Below are positions 16,477 to 26,212 of a DNA stretch of 64,000 nucleotides, one piece after another. Location: NCBI RefSeq assembly GCF_003985155.1, contig NZ_ML133689.1:248001-312000 (forward strand). The letters are read 5' to 3'. The translations under genes were made by a program, and so were the position numbers. Every line of letters starts with the position of its first letter. The first letter of the stretch is position 1. The notes beneath the pieces were generated by a model. That model was given only the letters and a program-made list of their open reading frames with translations, had not been told where the DNA came from and did not search any database. This DNA is from Rhizobium vallis (GTDB lineage: Bacteria > Pseudomonadota > Alphaproteobacteria > Rhizobiales > Rhizobiaceae).

Positions 16477-19146
16477 ATGGCAAGAAGCACGTCGCCGGCA
16501 ATGGATGGCCGCCCGGATCGGTTCTCCTTCTCGGCATTCATGCTGCGGCAGATCCAGGCGCTCATCGGCTTTGCGATCTTTCTGCTGTTGGCGCTCTGCG
16601 TCGCCGCGCTGGCGACATGGAATGTCGCCGATCCCAGCTATTCCTATGCCACCGCCAACCTGCCGACGAATGTCCTCGGTTACAGCGGGGCCGCCTTTGC
16701 GGACATCGTCATGCAGTTCCTGGGGTTGGCAAGCGTCGTTTCGATGCTGCCGATCGTCGCCTGGGCGCTGGCGCTGATCTCGGGCCGCCGATTCAGCCGT
16801 ATTCCTGCCCGCATGGGCGCCTGGCTCGCCGGCTCGGTGCTTTCCTCGGCCGTCATCGGCTGCTTTCCGCCGCCGCTTACCTGGCCGATCCCGAACGGCA
16901 TCGGCGGCGTCGTCGGCGACATGATCCTGCGTTTTCCCGCACTCTTCGTCGGCGCCTATCCGACTGGCACTTTCGCCATGGTCGTCGGCTGCATCTTCTC
17001 CCTGCCGACAGCCTGGCTGATGCTGTTTGCTTCGGGCCTAGTCGGCCATAGCGATGCCGATGACGAGATCGAGGAAGATTACGTCGCTACAACAAGCAAG
17101 GCCCGTATCGTCGGAGACGAGGACGAAGAGGACGAATCCCGCTGGGTTGCTCTGAGCGGTGCCGTCACCCATGCCTGGTACATGAGCCACGGGCGGCTCC
17201 GCCGGCTCTTCGGGATGGGGCCGCGCAAGCGCCGTCAGGGCGATTTCGAATCGCCCTATGATTTCAACGATGACGAGTTCGGCACGCTGAACGAACCCGT
17301 GCGCGCCAAGGCGCCGACGCTCCGCAGCGAGCGCATGGAGCCGTCGATGGAATCGCGGGCGGTTTCGTCGCGGCGCGTCGTTGCCGCGCCGTCGCTTTCC
17401 ATTGACGACGACGATGATGATGACGATCTGCCCTTCGATGCCGATATGCCGCCGCGCCCGGCCGATATCCTGCCCGATGACGATGACGACGACTGGATGA
17501 TCCGCGCGCCGGCAAAGGCCGCCGGCAAACCGGAACCGCGCGTCGTCCCCGCGGTCGCGCGTCCGAAGCCCAGCGCCCGTGTCGAGCGGGAGGCGCAGGG
17601 TTCGTTCATCCGTCCGGAAGGTTTCCAACTTCCTTCGATGCATCTGCTCGCCGAGCCGAAGAACGTTGTGCGCGATTCCACGCTTTCGGCTGACGCGCTG
17701 GAGCAGAATGCGCGCATGCTTGAAGGCGTGCTCGAGGATTTCGGCGTCAAGGGCGAGATCATCCATGTCCGTCCCGGCCCTGTCGTCACCCTCTACGAAC
17801 TGGAGCCGGCGCCCGGCATCAAATCGTCGCGCGTCATCGGTCTTGCCGACGATATCGCCCGCTCGATGAGCGCGATTGCCGCCCGTGTCGCCGTCGTGCC
17901 CGGCCGCAATGCGATCGGCATCGAACTGCCGAACCAGACGCGCGAGACCGTCTATCTCCGCGAACTCATCGCCTCCCGGGATTTCGAGGGCAGCAAGGCG
18001 AAACTCGCCATGGCGCTCGGCAAGACCATCGGCGGCGAAGCCGTCATCGCCGACCTCGCCAAGATGCCGCATCTGCTCGTCGCGGGCACCACCGGCTCCG
18101 GTAAATCGGTTGCCATCAATACGATGATCCTGTCGCTGCTCTACCGCATGACGCCGGAACAGTGCCGCCTGATCATGATCGACCCGAAAATGCTCGAACT
18201 CTCCGTCTACGACGGCATTCCGCATCTGCTTTCGCCTGTCGTCACCGATCCGAAGAAGGCCGTCGTCGCGCTCAAATGGACCGTCCGCGAGATGGAAGAG
18301 CGCTACAAGAAGATGTCGAAGATCGGCGTGCGCAATATCGACGGCTTCAACACCCGCGTCGAGCAGGCTTTGTCGAAGGGCGAGGCGATCTCGCGCACGG
18401 TGCAGACCGGCTTCGATCGGCATACCGGCGAGGCGATGTACGAGACCGAAGAATTCGATCTCAGGCCGATGCCCTATATCGTCGTCATCATCGACGAAAT
18501 GGCCGACTTGATGATGGTCGCCGGCAAGGACATCGAAGGCGCCGTCCAGCGTCTGGCGCAGATGGCGCGTGCGGCCGGCATCCACGTGATCATGGCCACA
18601 CAGCGCCCCTCCGTCGACGTCATCACCGGCACGATCAAGGCGAACTTCCCGACCCGCATCTCCTTCCAGGTGACATCGAAGATCGACAGCCGCACGATCC
18701 TGGGCGAACAAGGCGCCGAACAGCTGCTCGGCATGGGCGACATGCTCTACATGGCGGGCGGCGGGCGTATCCAGCGCGTACACGGCCCGTTCGTGTCCGA
18801 TGTCGAGGTGGAAGAGATCGTCTCCTATCTGAAGACACAGGGCTCGCCGCAGTATCTCGACGCGATTACCGCCGATGAGGACGAGGACGGCGATTATGGT
18901 GGCGGCGGCCCGGCCGGCACCTCGAACCTTTCGGATTCGGAAGACCCCTACGACCAGGCCGTTGCCATCGTGCTGCGCGACGGCAAGGCCTCGACCTCCT
19001 ATGTCCAGCGCCGGCTCGGGATCGGTTACAACCGCGCCGCGTCGCTCATCGAGCGCATGGAGAAGGAAGGCATCATCGGCCCTGCCAATCACGCCGGAAA
19101 GCGTGAAATTCTCGTTCCGACCGAGGCCGATATCCTCGACCGCTGA
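16477..19146 (+). CDS. ftsK: DNA translocase FtsK
   Basis: The 889-residue protein couples cell division to chromosome segregation. Four membrane spans occupy about residues 25-190. A long acidic linker follows (about 190-390, with runs such as [11 protein letters not shown]). The alpha-beta motor has Walker [10 protein letters not shown] near 538 and Walker [12 protein letters not shown] near 669. The winged-helix gamma domain (about 820-889, [19 protein letters not shown]) reads KOPS-type DNA and activates XerCD. The linker is shorter than in E. coli FtsK, as is usual in alphaproteobacteria. It has its own promoter after the amtB terminator. Confidence 0.97.
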   Translation: MARSTSPAMDGRPDRFSFSAFMLRQIQALIGFAIFLLLALCVAALATWNVADPSYSYATANLPTNVLGYSGAAFADIVMQFLGLASVVSMLPIVAWALALISGRRFSRIPARMGAWLAGSVLSSAVIGCFPPPLTWPIPNGIGGVVGDMILRFPALFVGAYPTGTFAMVVGCIFSLPTAWLMLFASGLVGHSDADDEIEEDYVATTSKARIVGDEDEEDESRWVALSGAVTHAWYMSHGRLRRLFGMGPRKRRQGDFESPYDFNDDEFGTLNEPVRAKAPTLRSERMEPSMESRAVSSRRVVAAPSLSIDDDDDDDDLPFDADMPPRPADILPDDDDDDWMIRAPAKAAGKPEPRVVPAVARPKPSARVEREAQGSFIRPEGFQLPSMHLLAEPKNVVRDSTLSADALEQNARMLEGVLEDFGVKGEIIHVRPGPVVTLYELEPAPGIKSSRVIGLADDIARSMSAIAARVAVVPGRNAIGIELPNQTRETVYLRELIASRDFEGSKAKLAMALGKTIGGEAVIADLAKMPHLLVAGTTGSGKSVAINTMILSLLYRMTPEQCRLIMIDPKMLELSVYDGIPHLLSPVVTDPKKAVVALKWTVREMEERYKKMSKIGVRNIDGFNTRVEQALSKGEAISRTVQTGFDRHTGEAMYETEEFDLRPMPYIVVIIDEMADLMMVAGKDIEGAVQRLAQMARAAGIHVIMATQRPSVDVITGTIKANFPTRISFQVTSKIDSRTILGEQGAEQLLGMGDMLYMAGGGRIQRVHGPFVSDVEVEEIVSYLKTQGSPQYLDAITADEDEDGDYGGGGPAGTSNLSDSEDPYDQAVAIVLRDGKASTSYVQRRLGIGYNRAASLIERMEKEGIIGPANHAGKREILVPTEADILDR

Positions 19147-19286
19147 GGAAACAGGCATATATTTGCAATACAGCCGTTTTGCGGAAACCTGACTGCATGG
19201 CAAGCCGTTACCTCTCGCGAGGCTGATCGCAGCGCCTTGAAGACGCCGCCTTTCGACGGCATGCAGATCTCATAAAGGAGATTTAG

Positions 19287-19955
19287 ATGAGTAACTCCGA
19301 TTCCTTCCTCTCCGGCCTGACGACGACGCGCCGCGGACTTCTGGGCGCCTTCGCCGTTGCGGCGACGGCGACCGCCGTTCCGCTCGGCGCCTTCGCGCAG
19401 GCGGCGGCGCCAGCTTCGGGCACCGCGCAGGCGATCGCCGACCATTTCTCCGGCGTGACGACGATGCAGGGGGAATTCGTGCAGTTCGGTCCGCGCGGCG
19501 AACAGACCGGCGGCAAGTTCTTCATCCAGCGTCCCGGCAAGCTGCGCTTCAACTATGACGACCCGTCGCCGATGCGCGTGATCGCCGACGGCAAGAATGT
19601 TGCGATCGGCAATACCAAGCTCAAGACATGGGATCTCTATCCGCTCTCCAAGACGCCGCTCAGCCTGCTGCTGGCGCAGCATATCGATCTTTCCGCCGGC
19701 ATGGTGAAGGGCGTGAAGGAAGAGTCGGATCTGACGACGATCGCCCTCGGCAACAATACGGTATTCGGAAATTCGACCATCACCATGATGTTCGACCCGA
19801 AGACCTACGACCTGCGCCAGTGGACGATCACCGACAATCAGGGCAAGGACACGTCGGTGATGATCTTCAACGTCAAAACAGGCGTGCAGTTCGACGACCG
19901 GGTGTTCCGCGTGCCATACGAGAACATCCCCGGTACGGCCGCCTCGCGCGACTGA
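19287..19955 (+). CDS. lolA: Outer-membrane lipoprotein carrier LolA-like
   Basis: The 222-residue secreted protein has an N-terminal signal TTTRRGLLGAFAVAATATAV ending near AFAQA. The mature part matches LolA-type carriers: TMQGEFVQFGPRGEQTGGKFFIQRPG (core GEFVQ..G.F.I.RPGK), LRFNYDDPSPMRVIADG and the DLYPLSKTPLSLLL block. LolA shuttles lipoproteins across the periplasm from LolCDE to the outer membrane. The signal contains a twin arginine in a Tat-like context (TRRGLLG), unusual for LolA. It lies downstream of ftsK, the same order as in many proteobacteria, with its own spacing of 140 bases. Confidence 0.85.
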   Translation: MSNSDSFLSGLTTTRRGLLGAFAVAATATAVPLGAFAQAAAPASGTAQAIADHFSGVTTMQGEFVQFGPRGEQTGGKFFIQRPGKLRFNYDDPSPMRVIADGKNVAIGNTKLKTWDLYPLSKTPLSLLLAQHIDLSAGMVKGVKEESDLTTIALGNNTVFGNSTITMMFDPKTYDLRQWTITDNQGKDTSVMIFNVKTGVQFDDRVFRVPYENIPGTAASRD

Positions 19956-20096
19956 GCCTTTTCGGTCGATCGCCGGCCGCTCCCTCAAGTGGGTTCCCTC
20001 CCGCTTGCCTTTGTTCTAAAGCCCTTTCATGAAAGCGTCGCATCGAATATCGCTGCGCGGTTCGGGCTAGGCATTGGCCGTGAAAGGGCATGGGGA

Positions 20097-20900
20097 ATGG
20101 GCTTTTCGATCACCACCTGGAATATCAACTCGGTGCGGCTGCGCATGCCGATCGTCGAGCAGCTCGTTCTCAAACACAGGCCCGATATTCTCTGCCTGCA
20201 GGAAACCAAGGTGCCGAACGAGCTATTTCCGGCAGCACCGCTCAGGGCCATGGGCTATGATCACATCATCATCCACGGCCAGAAGGGCTATCACGGCGTG
20301 GCGATCGCCTCGCGCATTCCGCTGACGGAGGATCATCGGCAGGATTATTGCGGCGTCGGCGATGCCCGCCACATATCGGCGATCTTCGAGCGCGGCAATC
20401 GCCGTGTCCGGCTGCACAATTTCTACGTCCCGGCGGGCGGCGACGAGCCGGATCGTACCATCAACCCGAAATTCGGCCACAAGCTCGACTTCATCGAGGA
20501 GATGAAGCACTTGAAAGCCAATGGCGAGGCCAACACCTCCGCCATCCTCGTCGGCGACCTGAACATCGCGCCGCTGGAGCACGACGTGTGGTCGCACAAG
20601 CAGCTTCTGAAGATCGTCAGCCACACGCCTGTCGAAACCGAAGGGCTGCTCGACGTGATGAAGCGCGGCGCCTGGCTCGATCTCATGCGCCAGCACGTGC
20701 CGGCCAGCGAGAAGCTTTACACCTGGTGGAGCTACCGCGCCAAAGACTGGGAGGCCGCCGATAAGGGCCGCCGTCTCGACCATATCTGGTCGTCTTCCGA
20801 TCTCGGGCCGCATCTCAAGCGCATCGAAATCCTGAAGGAAGCGCGCGGCTGGGAGCGCCCCTCGGACCATGTGCCGGTGACGGCGCATTTTGATCTGTGA
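20097..20900 (+). CDS. xthA: Exodeoxyribonuclease III
   Basis: The 267-residue protein is an ExoIII/APE-type AP endonuclease of base-excision repair. Catalytic landmarks are TWNINSVRLRM, CLQETK (metal-binding Glu), LVGDLNIAP (Asp-Asn), RLDHIWSS and the C-terminal PSDHVPVTA (Asp-His). ATG 20097 is set because it gives the family N-terminus MGFSITTWNINSVR; a longer frame from 19989 lacks support. It is convergent with the cyclic-nucleotide-binding gene only 6 bases away. Confidence 0.95.
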   Translation: MGFSITTWNINSVRLRMPIVEQLVLKHRPDILCLQETKVPNELFPAAPLRAMGYDHIIIHGQKGYHGVAIASRIPLTEDHRQDYCGVGDARHISAIFERGNRRVRLHNFYVPAGGDEPDRTINPKFGHKLDFIEEMKHLKANGEANTSAILVGDLNIAPLEHDVWSHKQLLKIVSHTPVETEGLLDVMKRGAWLDLMRQHVPASEKLYTWWSYRAKDWEAADKGRRLDHIWSSSDLGPHLKRIEILKEARGWERPSDHVPVTAHFDL

Positions 20901-20906
20901 CAGGGA

Positions 20907-21362
20907 TCAGCTGAAGCGGTGGAACTGGCTTGCAGCCTTTGCCGCGAGTTCGGCGAGGTTGTCGCGGATGCGGTTTTCGATCAGCCGGGCCGCCTCCGGA
21001 TATTCCTCGATCAGCCGATGGAAGAGGGCGCGGGTAATGCGGATGATGCTGGTATCCTCGCGTGCGATCGCGGTGAACTTACGCTCCACCAATGTGACCA
21101 GCGCAAGCTCGGAAATCAGCGTTCCCGGGCCGGCGACGGCCTCGGCCCTCTGAATGCCGTCGCTGTTCGTCGTCATGAGATCAAGGCTGCCGCTGATGAC
21201 GACATAGGCACTTTCGGCCGGCGAGCCCTGGCGAAACAGCATCTGGCCGGCGGCAATCACGCGCCGGTCGGCGCCGAAGGCGATCAGCCGCAGCTGATCC
21301 TCGTTCATGTCCTTGAACAGAGGAAGCTGCGCGAGCAGGTGGATGTCGTCGGTCAGCGCCAT
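20907..21362 (-). CDS. Cyclic-nucleotide-binding domain protein without DNA-binding domain
   Basis: The 151-residue protein has one cNMP-binding domain: LAQLPLFKDMNEDQLRLIA, LFRQGSPAESAYVVISGSLDL and a phosphate-cassette-like PGTLISELALVTLVERKFTAIA. The cassette lacks the usual Arg-Ala pairing (it reads VERKFTA), so ligand binding is uncertain. Unlike Crp/Fnr there is no helix-turn-helix; the C-terminus is a short amphipathic helix (AARLIENRIRDNLAELA). ATG 21360-21362 (MALTDDIHLL) is preferred over an upstream alternative at 21398. It lies downstream of the response-regulator gene on the same strand. Confidence 0.85.
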   Translation of the reverse strand: MALTDDIHLLAQLPLFKDMNEDQLRLIAFGADRRVIAAGQMLFRQGSPAESAYVVISGSLDLMTTNSDGIQRAEAVAGPGTLISELALVTLVERKFTAIAREDTSIIRITRALFHRLIEEYPEAARLIENRIRDNLAELAAKAASQFHRFS

Positions 21363-21392
21363 GCGGGCTTTTCGCCTTGAAACAAAGAGATG

Positions 21393-21427
21393 GAGCATTT
21401 CCGTGATTCGGAGAAACGGAAATGCTC
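21393..21427. repeat. 12-bp perfect hairpin between regulator genes
   Basis: GAGCATTTCCGT, an 11-base loop, then ACGGAAATGCTC form an exact inverted repeat right at the stop codon of the response regulator. It has no T-run. It may reduce read-through into the cyclic-nucleotide-binding gene. Confidence 0.5.
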
Positions 21428-22110
21428 TAGGGTATGATCTTGTAGCCGCCGTTTTCCGTCACGAGGATTTCGGCATTGGAGGGGTCGCGCTCGATCTTCT
21501 GGCGCAGCCGGTAGACGTGGGTTTCCAGCGTATGGGTGGTCACGCCGGAGTTATAGCCCCAGACCTCTTCGAGAAGCACGTCGCGGGTGACGACCTTCTG
21601 TTCGGCGCGGTAGAGATAGCGGATGATCGCCGCTTCCTTTTCCGTCAGGCGGATCTTCTGGCCGTTGTCGGTGGTGAGCAGCTTCTGGCTCGGCTTGAAG
21701 AGATAGGGGCCGACGGTGAAGGTCGCGTCCTCGCTCTGCTCGTGCTGGCGCAACTGCACACGGATGCGCGCCAGCAGGACGGCGAAGCGGAAGGGTTTGG
21801 TGACATAGTCGTTGGCGCCGGCTTCGAGGCCGAGGATCGTGTCCGAATCGGTGTCGTGGCCGGTCAACATGATGATCGGCGCCTTGAAGCCGCCCTTGCG
21901 CAAGAGCTTCACCGCTTCGCGGCCGTCCATATCGGGCAGGCCGACATCCATGATCAGCAGGTCGATCGGCGTTGAGCGGGCGGTCGCCACGCCCTTGCCG
22001 GCGTTGGCTTCCTGCAGAACCGTGAATTCCTCATAAAGCGACAATTGCTCCGTCAGCGTCTGCCGAAGGTCATCGTCGTCATCCACCAGAAGAATGGTGC
22101 GTGCGGTCAT
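21427..22110 (-). CDS. OmpR/PhoB-type response regulator, CenR-like
   Basis: The 227-residue protein has a receiver domain (about 5-120) with DDDDDLR acidic pocket, phospho-acceptor Asp in LLIMDVGLPDMDG and Lys in NDYVTKPF. The winged-helix domain (about 130-225) contains LTEKEAAIIRYLYRA and THTLETHVYRLRQKIE. No histidine kinase is adjacent. Sequence character and context resemble the conserved alphaproteobacterial envelope regulator CenR, but I cannot confirm this without a comparison, so no symbol is given. ATG 22108-22110 gives the standard MTARTILLVDDD start. Confidence 0.9.
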   Translation of the reverse strand: MTARTILLVDDDDDLRQTLTEQLSLYEEFTVLQEANAGKGVATARSTPIDLLIMDVGLPDMDGREAVKLLRKGGFKAPIIMLTGHDTDSDTILGLEAGANDYVTKPFRFAVLLARIRVQLRQHEQSEDATFTVGPYLFKPSQKLLTTDNGQKIRLTEKEAAIIRYLYRAEQKVVTRDVLLEEVWGYNSGVTTHTLETHVYRLRQKIERDPSNAEILVTENGGYKIIP

Positions 22111-22276
22111 GCCGTTGTGTCCTCAAGTTAGTCTTCTAGTCCTACGCCAAATTCCGTGTTTGGCAAGGATCGGCCGGCGGGGCTGTTGCCGGGCAGGTTT
22201 TCATATGATTTCAATCAAAGCTTCAAGCAATGCAAGACATGCGAGAAAAATGGAAAAAGCAAGGCGAGAGCCGGGG

Positions 22277-22795
22277 ATGAGGCCGTCGACGGTCGTGGTG
22301 CGCCCCGCGCCGGGGAAGAGCCACGCGATCGTCCGGCTCGGCGGCATCACCGTGCCGGCCGCGATCGGCCGCTCCGGCCGCACCATACTGAAACGTGAAG
22401 GCGACGGCGCCACGCCGATCGCATCGATGAGGCTGATATCGGGCTTCCGCCGCGGCGAGCGGAACGGCCGGCTTGTCACGCCGCTTGCCCTTCGCCGCAT
22501 TCGTCCTGACATGCTCTGGTGCGATCAGCCTGATAATGCCAGCTACAACCGTCTCGTCAGGGGGCCGTTTAACGCAAGCCATGAGGAGATGCGACGTAGC
22601 GACGGGCTCTACGATATCTGTCTGGTGATGGACTGGAACATTTCCTGCCGGGCGCGCCATCGCGGCTCGGCGATCTTCTTCCATCTCATCAGGCCGGGCT
22701 ACGAGCCGACGGCCGGCTGCGTGGCGGTGAGCCTGCGCGACATGCGCCGTCTTCTGCCCCATCTTCGAAAGGGAACGATTGTCCGCGTGCTCTGA
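22277..22795 (+). CDS. L,D-transpeptidase (YkuD) family protein
   Basis: The protein is about 172 residues and carries the YkuD catalytic pattern AIFFHLIRPGYEPTAGCVAVS, with the His, the conserved Gly-Cys and the cysteine nucleophile. It starts with a region (VVVRPAPGKSHAIVRLGGITVPAAIG) typical of the short rhizobial YkuD proteins. Such enzymes form 3-3 or lipoprotein crosslinks in peptidoglycan. No signal peptide is obvious from this start. Starts at 22205 or 22250 are also possible; I chose 22277 because GAGAGCCGGGG precedes it. It is divergent from the regulator gene. Confidence 0.78.
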   Translation: MRPSTVVVRPAPGKSHAIVRLGGITVPAAIGRSGRTILKREGDGATPIASMRLISGFRRGERNGRLVTPLALRRIRPDMLWCDQPDNASYNRLVRGPFNASHEEMRRSDGLYDICLVMDWNISCRARHRGSAIFFHLIRPGYEPTAGCVAVSLRDMRRLLPHLRKGTIVRVL

Positions 22796-22928
22796 TTGTT
22801 TTGTGGATGCGGCCGCCTATATCCTTCCGGTGACCGAACGCTCCGGCTGAAATGCGTTCCGGGACGCCCGCGGAATTGTGGGCGCAATCCATGCCTCGTC
22901 CAATTCTTCAAACTTCCGGAGATATATT

Positions 22929-23759
22929 GTGACCGCTCAACCCATCATCACTTTCCATGACGGACATTCCATTCCCCAGATCGGCCTCGGCGTCTGGCAG
23001 ACGCCGCAGGAGATCGCCGCTCCGACGGTGCGGACCGCCATTGCCGCCGGCTATCGCCATATCGATACGGCTTCCGGTTACGACAATGAAGAGGGCGTCG
23101 GCGAAGGCATCCGCTCGTCCGGCCTCGACCGCAAGGACATCTTCGTCACCACCAAGCTGAGGAACACCGATCAGGGCTACGACAACGCGCTGCGCGCCTT
23201 CGACGGCAGCCTGAAGAAGCTCGGCTCGGAATATGTCGACCTTTATCTCATTCACTGGCCGTCGCCGCATCGCGGGCTTTATACCGAGACCTGGAAGGCT
23301 TTCGTGCGCATCCGGGAGGAGGGTCGCGCCCGTTCGATCGGCGTATCGAATTTCTACCCTGAACATCTGGAGCGCATCATCGGTGAAACGGGCGTCGTTC
23401 CCGTCATCAACCAGATCGAACTGCACCCCGATTTCCAGCAGAAGGCGGCGCAGGAGGTTCACAAGAAGCTTGGTATCGCCACCGAATCCTGGAGCCCGCT
23501 CGGCCAGGGCAAGTTCATCTCGAATCCCGTCATCGGCGAAATCGCCAGGAAGCATCAAAAGACGCCGGCCCAGGTCATCATTCGCTGGCATATCGACACC
23601 GGTCTCGTCGTCATCCCGAAGTCGGTTACGCCGTCGCGCATCGAGGAGAATTTCCAGGTGTTCGACTTCAAGCTCGATGCCGACGATATGGCGGCGATCG
23701 CGAAGCTCGACAGCGCCGGAGCCCGCATGGGACCGGATCCGATGACGGCATCTTTCTGA
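22929..23759 (+). CDS. Aldo/keto reductase (2,5-diketo-gluconate reductase-like)
   Basis: The 276-residue protein is an NADPH-dependent AKR. It has the tetrad in AGYRHIDTASGYDNE (Asp, Tyr), FVTTKL (Lys) and YLIHWPSPHR (His), and the cofactor site VVIPKSVTPSRIEENF. Homologues reduce small aldehydes or 2,5-diketo-D-gluconate; the true substrate is unknown. The start is GTG 22929, which has GGAG at 8 bases and yields VTAQPIITFHDGHSIPQIGLG. The frame open from 22878 is not used. Confidence 0.93.
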   Translation: MTAQPIITFHDGHSIPQIGLGVWQTPQEIAAPTVRTAIAAGYRHIDTASGYDNEEGVGEGIRSSGLDRKDIFVTTKLRNTDQGYDNALRAFDGSLKKLGSEYVDLYLIHWPSPHRGLYTETWKAFVRIREEGRARSIGVSNFYPEHLERIIGETGVVPVINQIELHPDFQQKAAQEVHKKLGIATESWSPLGQGKFISNPVIGEIARKHQKTPAQVIIRWHIDTGLVVIPKSVTPSRIEENFQVFDFKLDADDMAAIAKLDSAGARMGPDPMTASF

Positions 23760-23842
23760 CTGTTGCCGAATGCATCAGCGGCCGCCGCGGAGGAGAGACC
23801 AACCGTGGCGGCCACCGCTTGACGGAGGCATGCAGCCTTCCG

Positions 23843-24190
23843 TCAATAGTTGCAATTGGACGATCCGTTGGTCGGGGCGAAGCCGTAATTGCAGGTGTTG
23901 CTCAGGTTCTGCGGCCGTCCAATTGAGCCGGTATAATCATCGAAGGCGCGCGAGGGATACCAATAGCCGTTCGAGCTCCTGATATAGCCGGGCCTGCCAC
24001 TGCTAGAGCCGCGATAGCCGTTGAGTAACGGTATCTTCTTCTGCACAATCTGCTGCAGTTGGTCGTGGGCAACAGTGATTGGCAGTATGTTCGGATGCAT
24101 CTGCCCGGCGCTGACGGCGTCGATCGATGCCAGTGGTGCAAAGATGATCAGGCCGGCTTGCAGTAAACTCCATACTAATTTCTGCCTCAT
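23843..24190 (-). CDS. Small secreted hypothetical protein, Asn/Ser/Tyr-rich
   Basis: I do not recognise this 115-residue protein. It starts MRQKLVWSLLQAGLIIFAP, a signal peptide probably cleaved near SIDAVSAG. The mature 85 residues are rich in Gly, Ser, Asn and Tyr (for example GYRGSSSGRPGYIRSSNGYW) and contain two cysteines near the C-terminus (NTCNYG and SSNCNY), which could form a disulfide. ATG 24188-24190 follows GGGGAAG. It stands alone and may be a periplasmic or surface protein. Confidence 0.6.
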   Translation of the reverse strand: MRQKLVWSLLQAGLIIFAPLASIDAVSAGQMHPNILPITVAHDQLQQIVQKKIPLLNGYRGSSSGRPGYIRSSNGYWYPSRAFDDYTGSIGRPQNLSNTCNYGFAPTNGSSNCNY

Positions 24191-24546
24191 GGCGCTTCCC
24201 CGATAGCGCTGTGTTCGCCGAAGCCTGAACGGTATCTGTGCGTGTCGCGCCTGGCTATCGATGAGGCCACAGGAATTTATCGATGTCGATTGCCCGAAAG
24301 GATGAAATCGGGAGCGCCGGCCATGCACAAACGGGCTCGCCCGCCACGACATAATTAAATCGGAAGCGATTTAAGGAATTAGTGCAGCTCTCTCAAGGGC
24401 TTCAGAACCCTTTGCGCGTCGGAGAAGGCGCAGGGCGGGTCGCAGCAGCTGGGGCGTCGAAGCGACAGACACCATAAATGCGAAGCCGCCCGATGCGCTC
24501 GGGGCGCATCGGGCGGCTTTCATTCTCATCCGTCGGCCGGATCAGA
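24191..24546. other. Intergenic region between secreted protein and leuC
   Basis: Apart from the leuC-proximal hairpin at 24485-24517 I see no gene or strong motif. An ATAATTAAATCGG stretch near 24350 is AT-rich and could hold a promoter for the minus-strand secreted protein. Confidence 0.4.
24485..24517 (-). terminator. Terminator hairpin of leuC
   Basis: GCCGCCCGATGCGC, a 5-base loop, and GCGCATCGGGCGGC make a perfect 14-bp stem just past the leuC stop codon. The T-run on the minus side is broken (TTCGCATTT), so termination could be partial. Confidence 0.75.
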
Positions 24547-25956
24547 TCAGTTCCACTCGCGGATATCGACGAAGTGCCCGGCGATCGCCGCGGCTGCAGC
24601 CATGGCCGGGGAGACGAGGTGCGTGCGGCCCTTGAAACCCTGGCGGCCTTCGAAATTGCGGTTCGAGGTCGAGGCGCAGCGTTCGCCCGGCTTCAGGCGG
24701 TCGTCGTTCATGGCAAGGCACATGGAGCAGCCCGGCTCGCGCCAGTCGAAGCCTGCGGCCTTGAAGATCTTGTCGAGGCCCTCGGCTTCAGCCTGTTCCT
24801 TGACGAGGCCGGAGCCCGGAACAATCATGGCGTTGACGGTGGAGGCAACGGTCTTGCCCTCGACGACCTTGGCGACAGCGCGCAGGTCTTCGATGCGGCC
24901 GTTGGTGCAGGAACCAATGAAGACGCGGTCGACGCTGATGTCGGTCATCGGCGTACCCGGCTTCAGGCCCATATAATCAAGCGCACGCCACTTGGAGGCG
25001 CGCTTCGTTTCGTCCTTGATGTCATCCGGGTTCGGCACGATGCCCTGTACGGAGACGACGTCCTCAGGCGAAGAACCCCAGGAAACGATCGGCGGCAGCT
25101 CGGCGGCATTGAGCTTGACGATACGGTCGAAATGGGCGCCTTCGTCTGACTTCAGCGTCTTCCAGTAAGCGATCGCCTGTTCCAGCGCTTCGCCCTTCGG
25201 CGCGCGCGGCTTACCCTTGATATATTCGAAGGTGATTTCGTCAGGGGCGATCAGACCGGCACGGGCGCCGCCCTCGATCGACATGTTGCAGATCGTCATG
25301 CGGCCTTCCATCGACAGCGCGCGGATCGCTTCGCCGGCATATTCGATGACATAGCCGGTGCCGCCGGCCGTGCCGATCTCACCGATGATGGCAAGGACGA
25401 TATCCTTGGCGGTGACGCCTGCCGGCAGCTGGCCGTCGACCTGCACCAGCATGTTCTTCGCCTTCTTCTGGATCAGCGTCTGGGTGGCGAGAACGTGCTC
25501 GACCTCCGACGTGCCGATACCATGGGCGAGCGAGCCGAAGGCGCCGTGCGTCGAGGTGTGGCTGTCGCCGCAGACGATCGTCATGCCCGGCAGGGTGAAG
25601 CCCTGTTCCGGCCCGATGATGTGGACGATGCCCTGACGTTTGTCGTTCTCGGAGTAATATTCGACGTTGAACTCGGCGGCATTCTTGGCGAGCTGCTCGA
25701 CCTGGATGCGGCTTTCCTCGTTCTTGATGCCGAGGTGGCGGTCAGCGGAGGTCGGAACGTTGTGGTCGACGACCGCTAGCGTCTTTTCCGGCGCGCGAAC
25801 CTTACGGCCCGTCATGCGCAGGCCTTCGAAGGCCTGCGGCGAGGTGACTTCGTGGACCAGGTGACGGTCGATGTAGAGAAGACAGGTGCCGTCTGCCTGT
25901 TCGTCGACCAGGTGGTCGTCCCAGATCTTGTCGTAGAGGGTACGCGGTGCGCTCAT
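24547..25956 (-). CDS. leuC: 3-isopropylmalate dehydratase large subunit
   Basis: The 469-residue protein is the LeuC subunit of isopropylmalate isomerase, which catalyses the second step of leucine biosynthesis with LeuD. Landmarks are [37 protein letters not shown] with the first cluster cysteine, and [16 protein letters not shown] with the CxxC that completes the [4Fe-4S] site. ATG 25954-25956 is the natural start ([15 protein letters not shown]). leuD is not in this window, which is usual in rhizobia where leuC and leuD are separated. Confidence 0.97.
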   Translation of the reverse strand: MSAPRTLYDKIWDDHLVDEQADGTCLLYIDRHLVHEVTSPQAFEGLRMTGRKVRAPEKTLAVVDHNVPTSADRHLGIKNEESRIQVEQLAKNAAEFNVEYYSENDKRQGIVHIIGPEQGFTLPGMTIVCGDSHTSTHGAFGSLAHGIGTSEVEHVLATQTLIQKKAKNMLVQVDGQLPAGVTAKDIVLAIIGEIGTAGGTGYVIEYAGEAIRALSMEGRMTICNMSIEGGARAGLIAPDEITFEYIKGKPRAPKGEALEQAIAYWKTLKSDEGAHFDRIVKLNAAELPPIVSWGSSPEDVVSVQGIVPNPDDIKDETKRASKWRALDYMGLKPGTPMTDISVDRVFIGSCTNGRIEDLRAVAKVVEGKTVASTVNAMIVPGSGLVKEQAEAEGLDKIFKAAGFDWREPGCSMCLAMNDDRLKPGERCASTSNRNFEGRQGFKGRTHLVSPAMAAAAAIAGHFVDIREWN

Positions 25957-26212
25957 GGCGTTAAGTCCGTTTTTTGAAAGCTTTGGAAAATCGGAAAATG
26001 GCGGATCAGGCTCCGCCGGCCGTCATTCGATCAACGAAGTCGGCTGTTGAGCGCACCGGATACGCACGCAAAAAAACGCGCCGGCAGGCGATAGTGATCC
26101 TGCAGCACGAAAATATGCGCTCCGATGCATCTGAACTTGGATTCCATCGCCTGCATATAACGATTTTTCGCGGCGGCTTCAATTTGAATCATCAGAGGCG
26201 TTCGCGACGCAT

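Noticed and set aside
17038..19203. Long minus-strand open frame of 721 codons opposite ftsK
   Set aside because: It is the antisense shadow of ftsK, created by GC-rich third positions; it has no ribosome site and no recognisable domain.
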